Shown here piece by piece: positions 22,764 to 33,597 of a stretch of 64,000 nucleotides of DNA. Each line of letters starts with the position of its first letter. Positions within the stretch are counted from its first letter, which is position 1. Made by a program: the position numbers and the translations under genes. The notes under the pieces are model-generated. The model made no database searches and was not told the origin of the DNA. It worked only from the letters and a program-made list of their open reading frames with translations. Source of the stretch: Rhizopus sp. PT2906 (taxonomy: Eukaryota; Mucoromycota; Mucoromycetes; Mucorales; Rhizopodaceae); assembly GCA_025529335.1 (NCBI GenBank), contig JAMYHX010000006.1:1-64000 (forward strand), read 5' to 3'.

Positions 22764-23835
22764 TCAATGCTTCTTTGATTCAAGTTCATATTCGTTTCCA
22801 TGAATGGGCGAGGACGATGATGCTTGTTGGAAATCATGAACACTTAAAAATGAGCCGCTGTCATCCATGCTGTACTTTGGTGGTGGTTCCTGTATAGTGC
22901 TTCTCGACAAGGATTCTTCTTCACTTTCATCATGCCTCAGTAACCTCTGTGCATCTTCTTCATCCGCTTGTAGTCGAATGGTTGTAGAACTGTCCTTGTC
23001 AGCTTTGTGCTTCACAATGGTATCAATGACCCAAAATTGCAGAATATTCATGATGAGAGGGAAGCTAATGAATTAGATATGAGCATCGATTTTTTTTTTT
23101 TTCAGTATATAACAAACTTACATGAGCATCACAAATACAACCTGTAGCCTATAATTACCCAAGGTCCATTCTAAAACCCATTCTCCAAAATCAGCTATCC
23201 ATGGACATAGATGAAATAGGACGACGACAATAACTTTCATAAGCATCAAGCTAATGATGTAGACAGCCAGCTGTTTCAGCCAATGTTTAAGCTGTTGGGT
23301 GAAAGGCGGATCACCGTAAATACCACTCTGAAATCCTACCCAACCTAACTTGGCAATCACATGTTTAAATCCTGTCAATATGAGCCACAGTATCCCGACG
23401 CCAAGTGTTGTATCGACTAGTATGTTGAGAAAGTACCTAAAGAAAAGTTAAATAATACAGTCACTTATAGTGAGCTGCTCAGTATTACCAAACACATGGA
23501 TTTGCCTTGACACCTTCCTCGGGATTGATGCCAAAAAAGACAGCTGCTACAACATTGAGCGAATGAACAATGATTCCACCCACTAACTGTTTGCTAACGT
23601 CAAATCCCCTATACACCTATTAGTTTTTCCCAAACGAAATATGTTCTATATGAATCTACCATATTCTTAAAGGTCGTCTAGGCTTTTCTCTTTGTCGTTT
23701 ATAAATCAAGGTTGAAAAGGCAGCTGCAGCCAAGCACAGTTGTACGATTATGCCAAACGTATCCATTAGCTTGCAACCCGCTTGTGGATCGTCTTCCGGT
23801 GGTGGTGAAGGAGGTGACCTAGGGTCTAGTATCAT
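22764..23835 (-). CDS. STIMATE/TMEM110-family multi-pass vacuolar or ER membrane protein
   Basis: Reads from the ATG at 23835 through four or five exons to the stop at 22764-22766. The N-terminus has a Pro-rich cap and then MDTFGIIVQLCLAAAAFSTL, the first membrane helix. KPRRPLRIW, FDVSKQLVGG, HSLNVVAAVFFGINPEEGVK and NPCVWYFLNILVDTTLGVGI follow, which are the hallmarks of the STIMATE family (yeast Ypl162c-like vacuolar proteins; animal STIMATE couples STIM1 at ER-plasma membrane junctions). Further helices run to FPLIMNILQFWVIDTIVKH, followed by a soluble tail with acidic, Ser-rich sequence and a PPPKYS motif (possible WW-domain or arrestin-adaptor binding site). It is convergent with the USP25/28-like gene with a 126-bp gap. 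Confidence 0.82.
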
Positions 23836-24011
23836 TCTTGTTTTCTCAAATATAAAAAAGAAAAGAGAGAAAAGGGAGAGAAGAAAAATGAGTGTTTTAG
23901 AAAGGATGTTTTACACTATAATTTCTAAAAAAGGAAAGAAGGATACTTTGCCATCATCTACTTTGAATAAAGCCCCGACCCCTTTTCTTTCATCTTTTTT
24001 TTTTCCGTGCC
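23836..24011. promoter_or_regulatory. Upstream region of the STIMATE-family gene
   Basis: Short purine-rich stretch (AAAAGAGAGAAAAGGGAGAG near 23861-23880) immediately upstream of the minus-strand start codon; the likely promoter. No gene is seen. Confidence 0.35.
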
Positions 24012-24290
24012 GATGATAAAGGCTTTAAGAACCAGAAAACTGCGTTACAAGAAACGGTCTTAAACTCTGGGCATTTAGTGGAACTTTATTCCAAGTTTCA
24101 TTGTATTGAACAGTATTGGGGAGGGGCCATGCAAAGAGTATTGCAAGAAAAAACTGCAGTTACATGAACCAAGTCAAAATATCTTTAGTCAATAGTAGAA
24201 ATAACTTTCAATAAACGCCCTGTTGATCTAATTAGGCATACATTGATAAAAAGATACTACAAAAATGTTGGAGATACACCGAAGCATAAG
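24012..24290 (+). mobile_element. Relic of a DDE-type transposase C-terminus
   Basis: The plus strand reads KTALQETVLNSGHLVELYSK and then FHCIEQYWGG in one frame. It carries on in another frame as AKSIARKNCSY, and later a third segment reads IKRYYK then CWRYTEA. This order (GH near the third acidic residue, a KFHC..IE.YWG box, an ARENC.Y-like strand, a final helix with W-R-Y) matches the C-terminal part of tc1/mariner-like DDE transposases common in fungi. At least two frameshifts, several stops and a small deletion between KFHC and IEQYWG show that it is dead. No terminal inverted repeats were found by eye. Confidence 0.6.
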
Positions 24291-24570
24291 AATGATCAAT
24301 AAATGTGAGATTCCCATTCAGGACGATCCTTTAGATCCCTCAAACCTTTTGCGATCCCAACTACGACAACTGGGACAAAACGAACAGAACACTGCGCCGC
24401 ACGCGTGGACTGTTTACCTTTTGTATCACTCGTGTGCTCTCGATCACCTCAATGGCCTTGTCAAGCGTGCTGTAGCCCCGTTCCTTCGATACATTGATCC
24501 CTGAACATTTTCCATATGCTTTATCCATAGCCTTCGTATTCTGAGATCTACTTTTCTGTACTTTCTTCAA
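24290..24570 (-). mobile_element. Possible second transposase fragment on the opposite strand
   Basis: On the minus strand an open frame of about 69 codons reads KAYGKCSGINVSKERGYSTL and continues to LFVLSQLS. The G-I-x-V-x-x-E-R-G pattern is like the zinc/KG region that precedes the catalytic core in the same type of fungal transposase. It abuts the plus-strand C-terminal relic head to head, so either two insertions or an internal inversion took place. Weak evidence; it could be chance. Confidence 0.3.
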
Positions 24571-24716
24571 GCCTCAACATGTTTACTCTTGATTCCAGAT
24601 ATACATAATTGATCTTGTCCAATTAGGCGGTCAAAAATTGACAAATAAAAAAAAACATTGTCTGAGTTCACCAATGCCCTTTTTCTTTCCTTTTCTCCAT
24701 CTTCTTGTCTGCGCCT

Positions 24717-27700
24717 ATGAATAAAAACAAAGACCTTTATGGAGCCATCAAGTTTGGTGAATTTAAAAAGTACATGCAAAATAAGGAAGCAAAGTTAAAG
24801 GAGCAAGAAAAAGAAGTGTAGGCCATCTTTATATATTTCCTTTTTTGTCTTTTTGACACTCTAAAAATAAAAAAGAAGAGACAGATCGAGCCAGGAACTG
24901 CCACAGATATTCAAAGGTCTTTCCATTCATATCAATGGATACACGCAACCATCTGCAATAGAATTAAGAAGGTTAATATTACAGCATGGCGGTGATTATC
25001 AGCATTATTGTATGTATCAGATTCTTGCTTGATTGCTTTCTTTAACAGTTTTACTACAGTAAAAAAGCTTCATGTGACACACATACTTGCAAGCAATTTA
25101 ACAAGTGCAAAAATGCAAGAATTTCGGTAGTGTTGCGCGCAATGTCATTTTTTCCTTTTAAGGCATTTTTCATTTTAACTCTCTCCTTAGAGCGTACAAG
25201 GTTGTAAAACCTAATTGGATTACAGATTCTGTAAACGCTAAGCAACTGTTGCCGTGGCAAAATTATAGACTTGCATCCAAACCAAATAATCAAGCAGAGT
25301 TGCCAAGTGATTGGGCAAAACAGACGTCTACTGCAAACGCTGGTTTTATTCAACGATACTATGAAACATCTAGGCTTCATCATCTATCAACCTGGAAAGC
25401 AGAATTAAAGGAACTGATAGGGAGTATGGCCAATAAGGAGGATAGAAAGAAACAAAAGAAACCCTTTCGCATCATCATGTAAGACGATTCGGGCCTAACT
25501 TGTACATGTGGATAACCCATCCATTTTTTGAAGGCACGTGGACTTTGATTGTTTTTTCGCTTCGGTTGGAATCAAGGACCATCCTCACTTAAAAGACAAG
25601 CCGGTGAGTCTATGTTTGTATGTTCATATGTGCGTGCGTGTAATTCATGCTTCTGGGACCCCCTCTTATAGGTAGCTGTAACTCATAGTAATGGCATTAG
25701 TGATGTCTCTTCTAGTGATATAGGTAAATCAAAAAAAAAAATTAAAAAAAGGGCTAGATACTAAACGTTTTTAAAGCCTCATGCAACTATGTCGCCCGTT
25801 CTTTTGGCGTTCATAATGGAATGCTGTACAGTGACAAGATTGATACGATTGCTCATGCTGACTCTTTGTTTCATATAGTGTCAAGACAGCAAAGTCACTC
25901 TGTCCAGATATACGTGTCATTCCGTAAGTTTTACGATGTGTATGTTTTCAAGTTTGTATAATGTATCTGTGTAGATATGAGTTTGAGAAATACAAATCAG
26001 TATCAGAAACATTCTACAAGGTACATGAAAAGAAAAGGTGGGATTGTAGAGATTGACCCCTCCTATTTTTCAGATTCTTTTTCATTATGCCGATGAAATC
26101 CAAGTAGCTAGCGTAGATGAAGCCTTGATAGATGTTAGCTCACATATCAGCACACCTTACCAGGGTGAGGAGGAGGCATTGGCGTTAAAGATTAGGAAGG
26201 AAATTCGGGATGCTACTGGCTGTGAAGTCAGTATAGGCATTGGTCCAAATATTCTATTAGCAAGGTTAGAACAAATAGTATTGTAAAATAATAATCACGC
26301 TAATATTAATTAGAATGTCTACTAAGCTAGCAAAGCCATCCAATCTATTTTACTGTAAAACTGAAAAAGATAAACAAGAGCTACTGTCGACACAATCAGT
26401 TTCTGATCTACCAGGAGTAAGAAGAACATGACCAAAAGAAGGAGGGAAAACGTTAATTTTATTTTTGCTTAGGTGGGTTATGCAACAACGGAGAGACTGG
26501 CTACTATGGTAACGTTTTTTTTTTTTTCCTCAAAAGTCCCTTATGCTTTTTTTTTTTTTTTTACGTTTAGGGAGTACAAACGGTATCTGATTTAAAGAAT
26601 ACAAGTTTACAAGAATTAAAATCAAAACTGGGCCAAAAGCTGGGTCAGACCTTGTATAATTTTGCAAGAGGCATTGATAATCGACCACTGACTGTTAAAC
26701 AACAGAGGCAATCCGTTAGCGCCGAAGTGAATGTAAGGATGTAAGAAAAAGTGAACGGTTTTCTTACAATATGTCAAATAGTGGGGCGTACGATTTGAAA
26801 GTGAAGAAAATGAAAAGGTAAAGGTTTAGTCTAAACATGGAACCATCTGACTCCTTATCTTTATAGGCTTTTGTCTATGATCTATGCCAAGAGGTCTCGA
26901 ATAGACTAGTAAAATACAACTCACGAGGCAGGATGATCACCGTAAAGGTAGGTGAATTGCGATATAGTATTGAGAATACTAACCAAAAAAAAAAAAAAAA
27001 AAAGATATTAAAAAGACAAGAAGGTGCAAAGGAACCTGCAAAACTTCTAGGACATGGTCAAATCGACGCATTTTCAAAATCCTGTACATTAGCTGATTAT
27101 ACCCACGATGCAGACATCATCAGCAAACATGTATATTCAATGCTTAAATCATTTCACTTCCATTATGCAGATATACGAGGGTTAGGTATACAAGTAACAA
27201 AACTGGATCAGGAAACGACCTCAGGTTAAAAAAAAAAAAGCAGTATACACTTGATGTAATGTCTATTTATACATATTATAGACTTTCAAGAAAGATTGAA
27301 TTTCAAAAGAAAGATCACAAACGAACAAGAGTCTCACAAAAGGACGCGTGTCGAAGCGAATACTAAAAATAACCAAGCACAACTGATGGTAAAAAAAAAA
27401 TATCCTTTTTATTATTACAAGGGGACTTACTATTTATAGAATGTAGATCCTGATGTATTTTGTCAACTACCTGAGCATGTACAAAAGGAAATGATGTCAA
27501 ATTATAAGCTCGTATTTCAGACAAAAAAAGTGTATAGTTCACAACTTGCCGAACTGCCTCCTTGGTCACAGGTGGATCCGGAGGCATTGCTCGCTTTGCC
27601 TGACGAGATGAGAGAACAGGTTTTGAAAGCTTATAGTAATCACAAGCTGAAGCTCCCGACCAAAAGCAACGTAGCAAGGGCTAAAAAGAATAATGATGAG

Positions 27701-28270
27701 GTAACTCTTACGCAACTGTTTGAATCAAAGAATTCTCCTTTGGCCATACAAGATGGTCTTGATGGAGAGTCTATTGATATGGACGTGTGGAATATGTTGC
27801 CTTCGTCCATACGGAAAGAGTTGTTGTTTGATATTGAAAAAAAGCACAAGGAAGAAATGAGACGAGAAGACAAGGTAAGGACATATAAACACGTGAAAGT
27901 TCCATTGTTACTTATTATAGCACACGCTTTAATAAAGGCTGTAAAAAGAAAAAATGATATACGCAAGCCTATTATTGAACTACCGGACGAACCTTCCTTG
28001 CAAGGATTGACTGATATAAACGATATTCGACGGCTACTACGTGAATGGGTTTCAACGTTCGATGATGGGCCTGAGCCAGAGGATGTTGCTTCCATTGGGA
28101 GTTATTTGATTGAGCTTGTCAATGCCTCACATCTTGAGAAAGCGCACCTTTTGATGCTTTACTTACAATATCTCTCTAAAGATCATAACGATGAATGGAA
28201 AGCGCAGGTGAAAACCATTCAAGAAAACTTAAACCGTGAACTCGTTCGATTATACCAGTGTTCTCTTTAA
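24717..28270 (+). CDS. REV1: Translesion DNA polymerase/deoxycytidyl transferase REV1
   Basis: Y-family polymerase that inserts dCMP opposite abasic sites and scaffolds polymerase zeta. The gene has about 15 exons. The N-terminus KDLYGAIKFGEFKKYMQNKE precedes a BRCT domain (IFKGLSIHINGYTQPSAIEL, LQHGGDYQHY, then VVKPNWITDSVNAKQLLPW). The catalytic part starts MHVDFDCFFASVGIKDHP, with metal ligands Asp and later SVDEALIDVS; SFGVHNGM, VKTAKSLCPDIRVIPYEF, GCEVSIGIGPNILLARMSTK and DLPGVGYATTERLA follow. The little-finger domain includes LGHGQIDAFSKS. The C-terminal region has UBM-type ubiquitin-binding motifs near DVFCQLPEHVQKEM and ALLALPDEMREQVL, a third similar motif VWNMLPSSIRKELL, and the C-terminal interaction domain (DINDIRRLLREWV to the end). 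The stop is 17 bp from the stop of the convergent orphan gene. Confidence 0.95.
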
Positions 28271-28287
28271 AATAAAAGAAACTATAT

Positions 28288-29553
28288 TTATTGTTTAATC
28301 CTACTTTGCATCACAATGTGCTTCATGTTTTGTGGTAATGTTGTCATATCATCAAAATCGCTTGGAGAGGTAGGTCCCGTAGTTGATTTTGAAGAATCGT
28401 TAAAGTAGTAGTTTTGATCCATAGATGACCTATTGTTAAAGGGTCGAGTTGCCATGATAGGTTCGTGCATGAAGACATGGCTGTTGGTGCTACAGTTGCT
28501 ATCCTTTCGACTGTATTCAATAGATGACATCCACTGCTCGTCTTCATCTTTTACATCGTTCGAATGTACATTCATCCAACAAGAAGAAGGCATCATGGGT
28601 TCATCCAACGGGCTGTTTTCCTCAGAAAAGGATTGTTGTTGTTGTTGTTGTTGCTGTCTTTCTAGAAGCTGATTAGCTGTGGTTGAAGTGACGGCGGATG
28701 ATGAGGAAGTAGAAGAACAAGGGTAGTAGGATGACAAGACAGGATCCTTTTGACTAGAGAAATCGTGCTCATATTCATTCAAAAACATCATGGGTGACAG
28801 TTTTTGTAAGTTTAACTGACCGTCCATTTCGTCACTTGTAGGTGATGGATGAAGACTAGCCGAGAGAGAAAATGCAGGGTTGAGTTGATATGTGGAAGAA
28901 GATGAGGATGGCATACAGAGATCCGATGGATGATGTTGGGAATGAGAATTGACCATTGGATATGGATTGTTCGTATCCGAATGAAGGTTTGAGGATAAAG
29001 GCGATATGATCTTTTTAAGCGGTTCATTCTTTTGTTGTCGAGGCTTCTTTAGTGAGCGTCTTGAAGGGGATGTGGCCACCCTTTTTCTTAAAGATAAAGG
29101 CCCACTTTTTGAAGCATAGCCTTGACTTGATTTGGGGCCACGACGGATAGAACCGGCGACGGAGGGTACAAGGCTGAGATGCCTGTGGGTAGGTAAAGAG
29201 GTAATAGGAGGTAATTCTTCGTCTGGTTTAGTTGGAGGGAATGCATCAATGATACCTTGTTCATCTAGAATATCACGAATATAATTCGACATCCGTTGCT
29301 GAGTGACACTTTCATCAGAATCGTAAACTAGATCAGCGCGCATTAAGCCCAACATGTCAATGTTTTTACTATTACAGTCAACGTCGTGGGGTATAATGTC
29401 AATGGATAAACCAGGAGCTAACTGATAACGAGTGGGCACTCCCTTTGTAAAGATGTCAAGTAAATCTTTTGTGGTCTGAGCGTTTAGGTTTATCCAGTTG
29501 CCATGTCCAACATAGAGACGATAGGCTTTGTTAGATGTCAATTGATTGGCCAT
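28288..29553 (-). CDS. Uncharacterised 421-residue Ser-rich protein, intronless
   Basis: Single open frame of 421 codons with the ATG at 29553 (the frame runs on upstream without an ATG). I recognise no family. The first about 85 residues look folded (YRLYVGHGNWINLNAQTTKD, LAPGLSIDIIPHDVD). The rest is low complexity: a basic block LRKRVATSPSRRSLKKPRQQ that could be a nuclear localisation signal, a polyglutamine run (codons at about 28633-28656, CAA repeats), and many Ser/His/Pro stretches. That layout is common in fungal transcriptional regulators, but no DNA-binding domain is seen. It is one of few intronless genes here. It is convergent with REV1 and divergent from Rab GDI. Confidence 0.7.
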   Translation of the reverse strand: MANQLTSNKAYRLYVGHGNWINLNAQTTKDLLDIFTKGVPTRYQLAPGLSIDIIPHDVDCNSKNIDMLGLMRADLVYDSDESVTQQRMSNYIRDILDEQGIIDAFPPTKPDEELPPITSLPTHRHLSLVPSVAGSIRRGPKSSQGYASKSGPLSLRKRVATSPSRRSLKKPRQQKNEPLKKIISPLSSNLHSDTNNPYPMVNSHSQHHPSDLCMPSSSSSTYQLNPAFSLSASLHPSPTSDEMDGQLNLQKLSPMMFLNEYEHDFSSQKDPVLSSYYPCSSTSSSSAVTSTTANQLLERQQQQQQQQSFSEENSPLDEPMMPSSCWMNVHSNDVKDEDEQWMSSIEYSRKDSNCSTNSHVFMHEPIMATRPFNNRSSMDQNYYFNDSSKSTTGPTSPSDFDDMTTLPQNMKHIVMQSRIKQ

Positions 29554-29684
29554 AGAATTTGACAACCTTTCGAGGAAAGAAAGAAAGAGTGGGAGAATGG
29601 AGTCTTTTTATAACGAATAGAGATTAAAAAGAATCGATTGGAGGATATCTATTGTCAATGTCAGTGACATATTATTGTCATCTG

Positions 29685-29735
<51 letters not shown>

Positions 29736-30165
29736 AATACGTCAAGAAAAAAAAATGAATAAAAAGGGGGTGTTTAGGCCAACTCTATGACAACTGATTA
29801 GTTTCACATGCTATTTGACAGCTTGATCTACTTTCTTCTACAGCTACATGAAGGTGACAACATTTTATAAAATGAGAAAAGAAGGGGGCGAGAGTAAGGG
29901 TTTCACAAGCATAAAGCTAAGCAACCAAAAATCGTACAGACTCTCGTGTTCAAAAAGGGGACACACGTTTTATTTTAATGCAGTAACGGAAGGGCACGTT
30001 ATTAATTGGCTTAAAAATTAAAGTGACCCCCATTCGTATCCCCTAGTTTGGGAAGTTTGCACATCGTTAAAGAGAGGAGGAAGTGAATATAAATAAGCTC
30101 AAGAAACCCTTTTCTTTCTTTCTTTTTTTTTTCTTCTTCTTTACTATTATTATTATTATTGCAAA
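29554..30165. promoter_or_regulatory. Divergent promoter region, orphan / Rab GDI
   Basis: A 612-bp spacer holding both promoters, a long TA dinucleotide repeat (listed separately) and a TATA-like TATAAATA at 30088-30095, about 71 bp before the GDI start. Pyrimidine-rich sequence (30110-30140) and a TTA repeat lie just before the GDI ATG. Confidence 0.45.
29690..29732. repeat. (TA)n microsatellite
   Basis: About 21 uninterrupted TA units in the shared promoter of the orphan and Rab GDI genes. Length is probably polymorphic. Confidence 0.95.
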
Positions 30166-31762
30166 ATGGTAAAGGAAGACATACAAAAAAAAAGACAGTA
30201 GAAACTGACACACTCCAAAAAAGGATGACAACTACGATATCATTGTTCTTGGCACTGGTTTAACTGAATGTATTCTCAGTGGTATCTTTTCTGTTGAAGG
30301 TAAGAAGGTACTTCATATGGACAGAAATGATTACTATGGTGGTGAATCTGCTTCATTGAACCTGACTCAGGTAATAGATATTATATGTTACCTATCTTTC
30401 TTTACTGATTATTCCCATTAGCTCTATCGCAAGTACAGACCTGATACTGCAGTCCCTTCCGAATTGGGTCGTGATCGTGACTACAATATTGACTTGATTC
30501 CCAAGTTTATGATGGCTAATGGCGAGATTGTTCGTTTCTTGACTCATACTGATGTCACTCGTTACTTGGAATTCAAGCAAATCTCGGGTTCATTTGTCTA
30601 TAGAGACGGAAAGATTTCCAAGGTCCCTTCTAGTGAAACCGAAGCTGTATCATCTCCTTTATTGGGTCTTGTCGAGAAACGTAGATTACAAAAGTTCTTT
30701 GAGTTCATTCAAAAGTGGAAGGATGATGATGAATCGACCCACGAAGGTAAATGATTTTTTAAATCAAAATGAGGGCTGTATTATAAACATACTCCCTTAG
30801 GTTTGGACCTTGACACCAATACGATGGTTGATGTTTATGCAAAGTTTAACCTTGAACCGGGAACTCAAGACTTTATTGGTAAGTTTAATTGATATATAAT
30901 AAATGATCGGAATTACTTATGCGGAAATAGGTCATGCCATGGCCCTTCACCTTGATGATGAATACCTCAAGCGCCCTGCTCGCGAAACAATTGAAAAGAT
31001 TATCCTCTATGTTGCCTCTGTCGCACGTTATGGTAAGAGTCCTTACATTTACCCTCTTCATGGCTTAGGTGAACTTCCTCAATCATTTGCAAGGTAAGCT
31101 AATAAATTAAAAATATTTTTATATTTGACACTCACATGTCCCGTTTTAGATTAAGTGCTATTTATGGTGGTACTTATATGCTTGACAGAGCTGCCGATGA
31201 AATCATTTATGAAAATGGTGTTGCTGTGGGTGTTCGCTCTGGAAATGAGGTTGCTAAGGCTAAGCAAATCATCTGTGATCCTTCTTACGCTAAGAATAAG
31301 GTGAAGGTCACCGGAAAGGTTGTGCGCGCCATCTGTTTCTTAAAGCACCCTATTCCTGATACATCGGACGCAGACTCTGTTCAGATCATCATTCCTCAAA
31401 ATGAGCTTAACCGTCAGCACGATGTTTATGTTGCCAGTGTGTCCAGTAATCATGCTGTCTGCCCCAAGGATATGTATTTGGCCATTGTTTCAACTATTGT
31501 TGAAACTGATGATCCTGAATCTGAAATCAAGGCTGGTTTGGATATCTTGGGTCCTATTCACGATAAGTTCATCTCTGTATCCAACATTGAGGAGCCTATT
31601 GCTGACGGCACAGCAGACCAAGTGTTTGTTTCCAAGTCTTATGATGCTACATCTCATTTTGAAACTGTTTGTGATGATGTCAAGAGCATCTATCGTCGTA
31701 TGACTGGTAGTGATCTCGTCCTCAAGAAGAGATCAGATGCTGAACAACCAGAAGAAGCTTAA
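30166..31762 (+). CDS. GDI1: Rab GDP-dissociation inhibitor
   Basis: Extracts GDP-bound, prenylated Rab GTPases from membranes and recycles them. Six exons (30166-30168, 30224-30370, 30422-30746, 30801-30878, 30931-31093, 31150-31762) sum in phase to 442 residues, the normal GDI length. The first coding exon is only the ATG, followed directly by GTAAAG. The FAD-like fold begins DDNYDIIVLGTGLTECILSG, then the SCR1 motif KVLHMDRNDYYGGESASL. The Rab-binding platform contains SELGRDRDYNIDLIPKFMMA, and YIYPLHGLGELPQSFARLSA and IYGGTYMLDR are also typical. It ends with an Asp/Glu-rich tail. Absence of the long insertion of Rab escort proteins points to GDI rather than REP. The ATG assignment depends on the first intron being spliced. 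Confidence 0.95.
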
Positions 31763-31974
31763 TTTATTTCCCCTTTAATTACAATTACTTACACACATAC
31801 AAATCATCTACACTTGGCAATTTCTTCTCTTTTTTTCGCATCCCATTCATCAAACAATAAAAAAAAACACCTATCCGTCTACACAAGCCACTTTAACACT
31901 CCGCACTGTGGGCCCTTTTTTTCTAATTTTTTAATCCTCTTTATTTGTTTCTTCCACCCTTGTCAATTGAAACC

Positions 31975-32648
31975 ATGATCCCTTTTCGTGCATTGTCAAC
32001 AGCTACTAAACTCACAGTATCTCCTGCAGCTAGCATACAGATTTTAAGCAGAACATATACACAGAAAGCAGGAAGAAGTAATTATAACTAACCATAAATA
32101 TCTTGAACTAACTTCTTTCACATTAGGTCTTGAACAAGAAACCTTGAGTCTGTTGGAAGATACTATTGCCAGTAAGTAAAAAAAATAAAATAAAAAACAA
32201 GTACATAGGGTAACATTTTATGACAACAGAAGAAAAGTCTCGTACAACAACTGAAAGTGTTCAACGCTATCAAAAGATTCACCAAGAAGGTGATCTCTAT
32301 CACCCACAAGACTTGAACGACAGCCGTTATAGGGAGTCATTAAGAGCTCGTCGTGGTAAATCTGCAACACCTACTCAAGATCCTTTTGAAGTACTCGATC
32401 TCAACCCACTTCATGAGTATAAAAACTACAAACTCTTGTCACAATTTGTATCTGACATTGGAAAGATTTTACCTCGTGAGCAAACTGGTATGTGTGTGTG
32501 TGTGTATGTGTGTTTATATAAAACTAAATTCATGTATATAATAGGTTTGAGTGCAAAGAATCAACGTAAATTAGCAAAAGCCATCAAGCGTGCAAGAGCA
32601 ATAGGACTCATGTCAAGCACAAACAACCACAGCAATTTCACACTTTAG
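31975..32648 (+). CDS. RSM18: Mitochondrial small-subunit ribosomal protein bS18m
   Basis: Four exons from the ATG at 31975 to the TAG at 32646-32648. The N-terminus MIPFRALSTATKLTVSPAAS has the Arg/Ser/Ala character of a mitochondrial import signal. The C-terminal half carries the S18 fold: NYKLLSQFVSDIGKILPREQ, followed across an intron by TGLSAKNQRKLAKAIKRARA and IGLM, nearly identical to bacterial S18. The last intron contains a GT-rich run (TGTGTGTGTGTATGTGTG near 32489-32513). It binds 16S-like rRNA in the platform of the mitochondrial 30S-type subunit, by family. Its stop is 25 bp from the convergent NSE2 stop. Confidence 0.88.
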
Positions 32649-32673
32649 ACAATAAAAAGTATATATAATATTT

Positions 32674-33597
32674 TCATTCAATATCATAAAATTCAGTGGG
32701 AAATGATTCTTCTTCTGCCTTTTCTTTGGCTCTTTTCACTTTATCTGCCAAAAGTTCATCATCATAAAGAATATCCATTCTGATATACTTGTTGCAGCCA
32801 GAGACAGGACAGGTAACTGCACCGTGATTGATTCTGATTAATTGTGTGATTGCGGATTTTGTAAACGAGTGCTTGCATACTCTACTTGTCATAGGCTGTT
32901 CAAGCCAAGATGTAGTAATAGGACATTTGAATGATAGCTTGGTTGGGCCCATGACAATCTCTTCATCATTATTATTATTCTCTTCTGTTAAGGGTGGCAT
33001 ATCGATATCAGCATGTTTGACGTTCTGCTAAATGTTAGTTTATGTTACATATGCATATTTATACGCATTTTACCCAAATATGCTCTCTATAGAGAACGTA
33101 TCTATCATTTGTCAAATATTTATCCTTTTCTGACTTGCTGTTGTATTCATTATCAAGTTTACTCAATTCTGCATCGTACATGGTCAAGACATCATTCTAC
33201 AAAGGATTTAGTACATATTCTAAACATGCGTTTTAAAAAGGAGGTACAAACAACTCGTTCTCCTCTCATAATATCATTTGGAATCTTTTCAATGGCTGTC
33301 TTTGTGCTGTTTAATGCTGTTTCTAAATCAAGCAATTTCCTCATGTGCGTGTCCATTTCCTTAATCTATGTCAATTAGTGCCAATGCTTATAACTTCATC
33401 TTGATCCTTACTTGATTCGTTTGATCAAGTTCTTCACGTTCCTTGCAATGCAGTGTAATGTTGTTTTGTCCTCTACGGATTAACTGTGCAAGACTATCCA
33501 GATCATCATAGATTGCAGTGAATTTACTAATGTCTTCTGGTTTTAAGTGAAAGTTTTCCAATACAGATTGAGTAGATGCTAATATTTGATCGGCCAT
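32674..33597 (-). CDS. NSE2: SMC5-SMC6 complex SUMO E3 ligase NSE2/MMS21
   Basis: Four exons on the minus strand from the ATG at 33597. The N-terminal half is helical, for binding the SMC5 arm (ISKFTAIYDDLDSLAQLIRR, MDTHMRKLLDLETALNSTKT). The C-terminal half has an SP-RING: FKCPITTSWLEQPMTSRVCK, then HSFTKSAITQLI and GAVTCPVSGCNKYIRMDILY. The pattern C..., C-x-H and C..C is that of zf-Nse, which has one zinc site fewer ligands than a classical RING. It attaches SUMO during DNA repair and recombination, by family. An acidic Asn/Asp-rich linker (TEENNNNDEEIV) lies between the halves. Downstream it is convergent with bS18m. Confidence 0.9.

Noticed and set aside
27640..28095. 151-codon minus-strand frame opposite REV1
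   Set aside because: Antisense shadow of the REV1 C-terminal exons.
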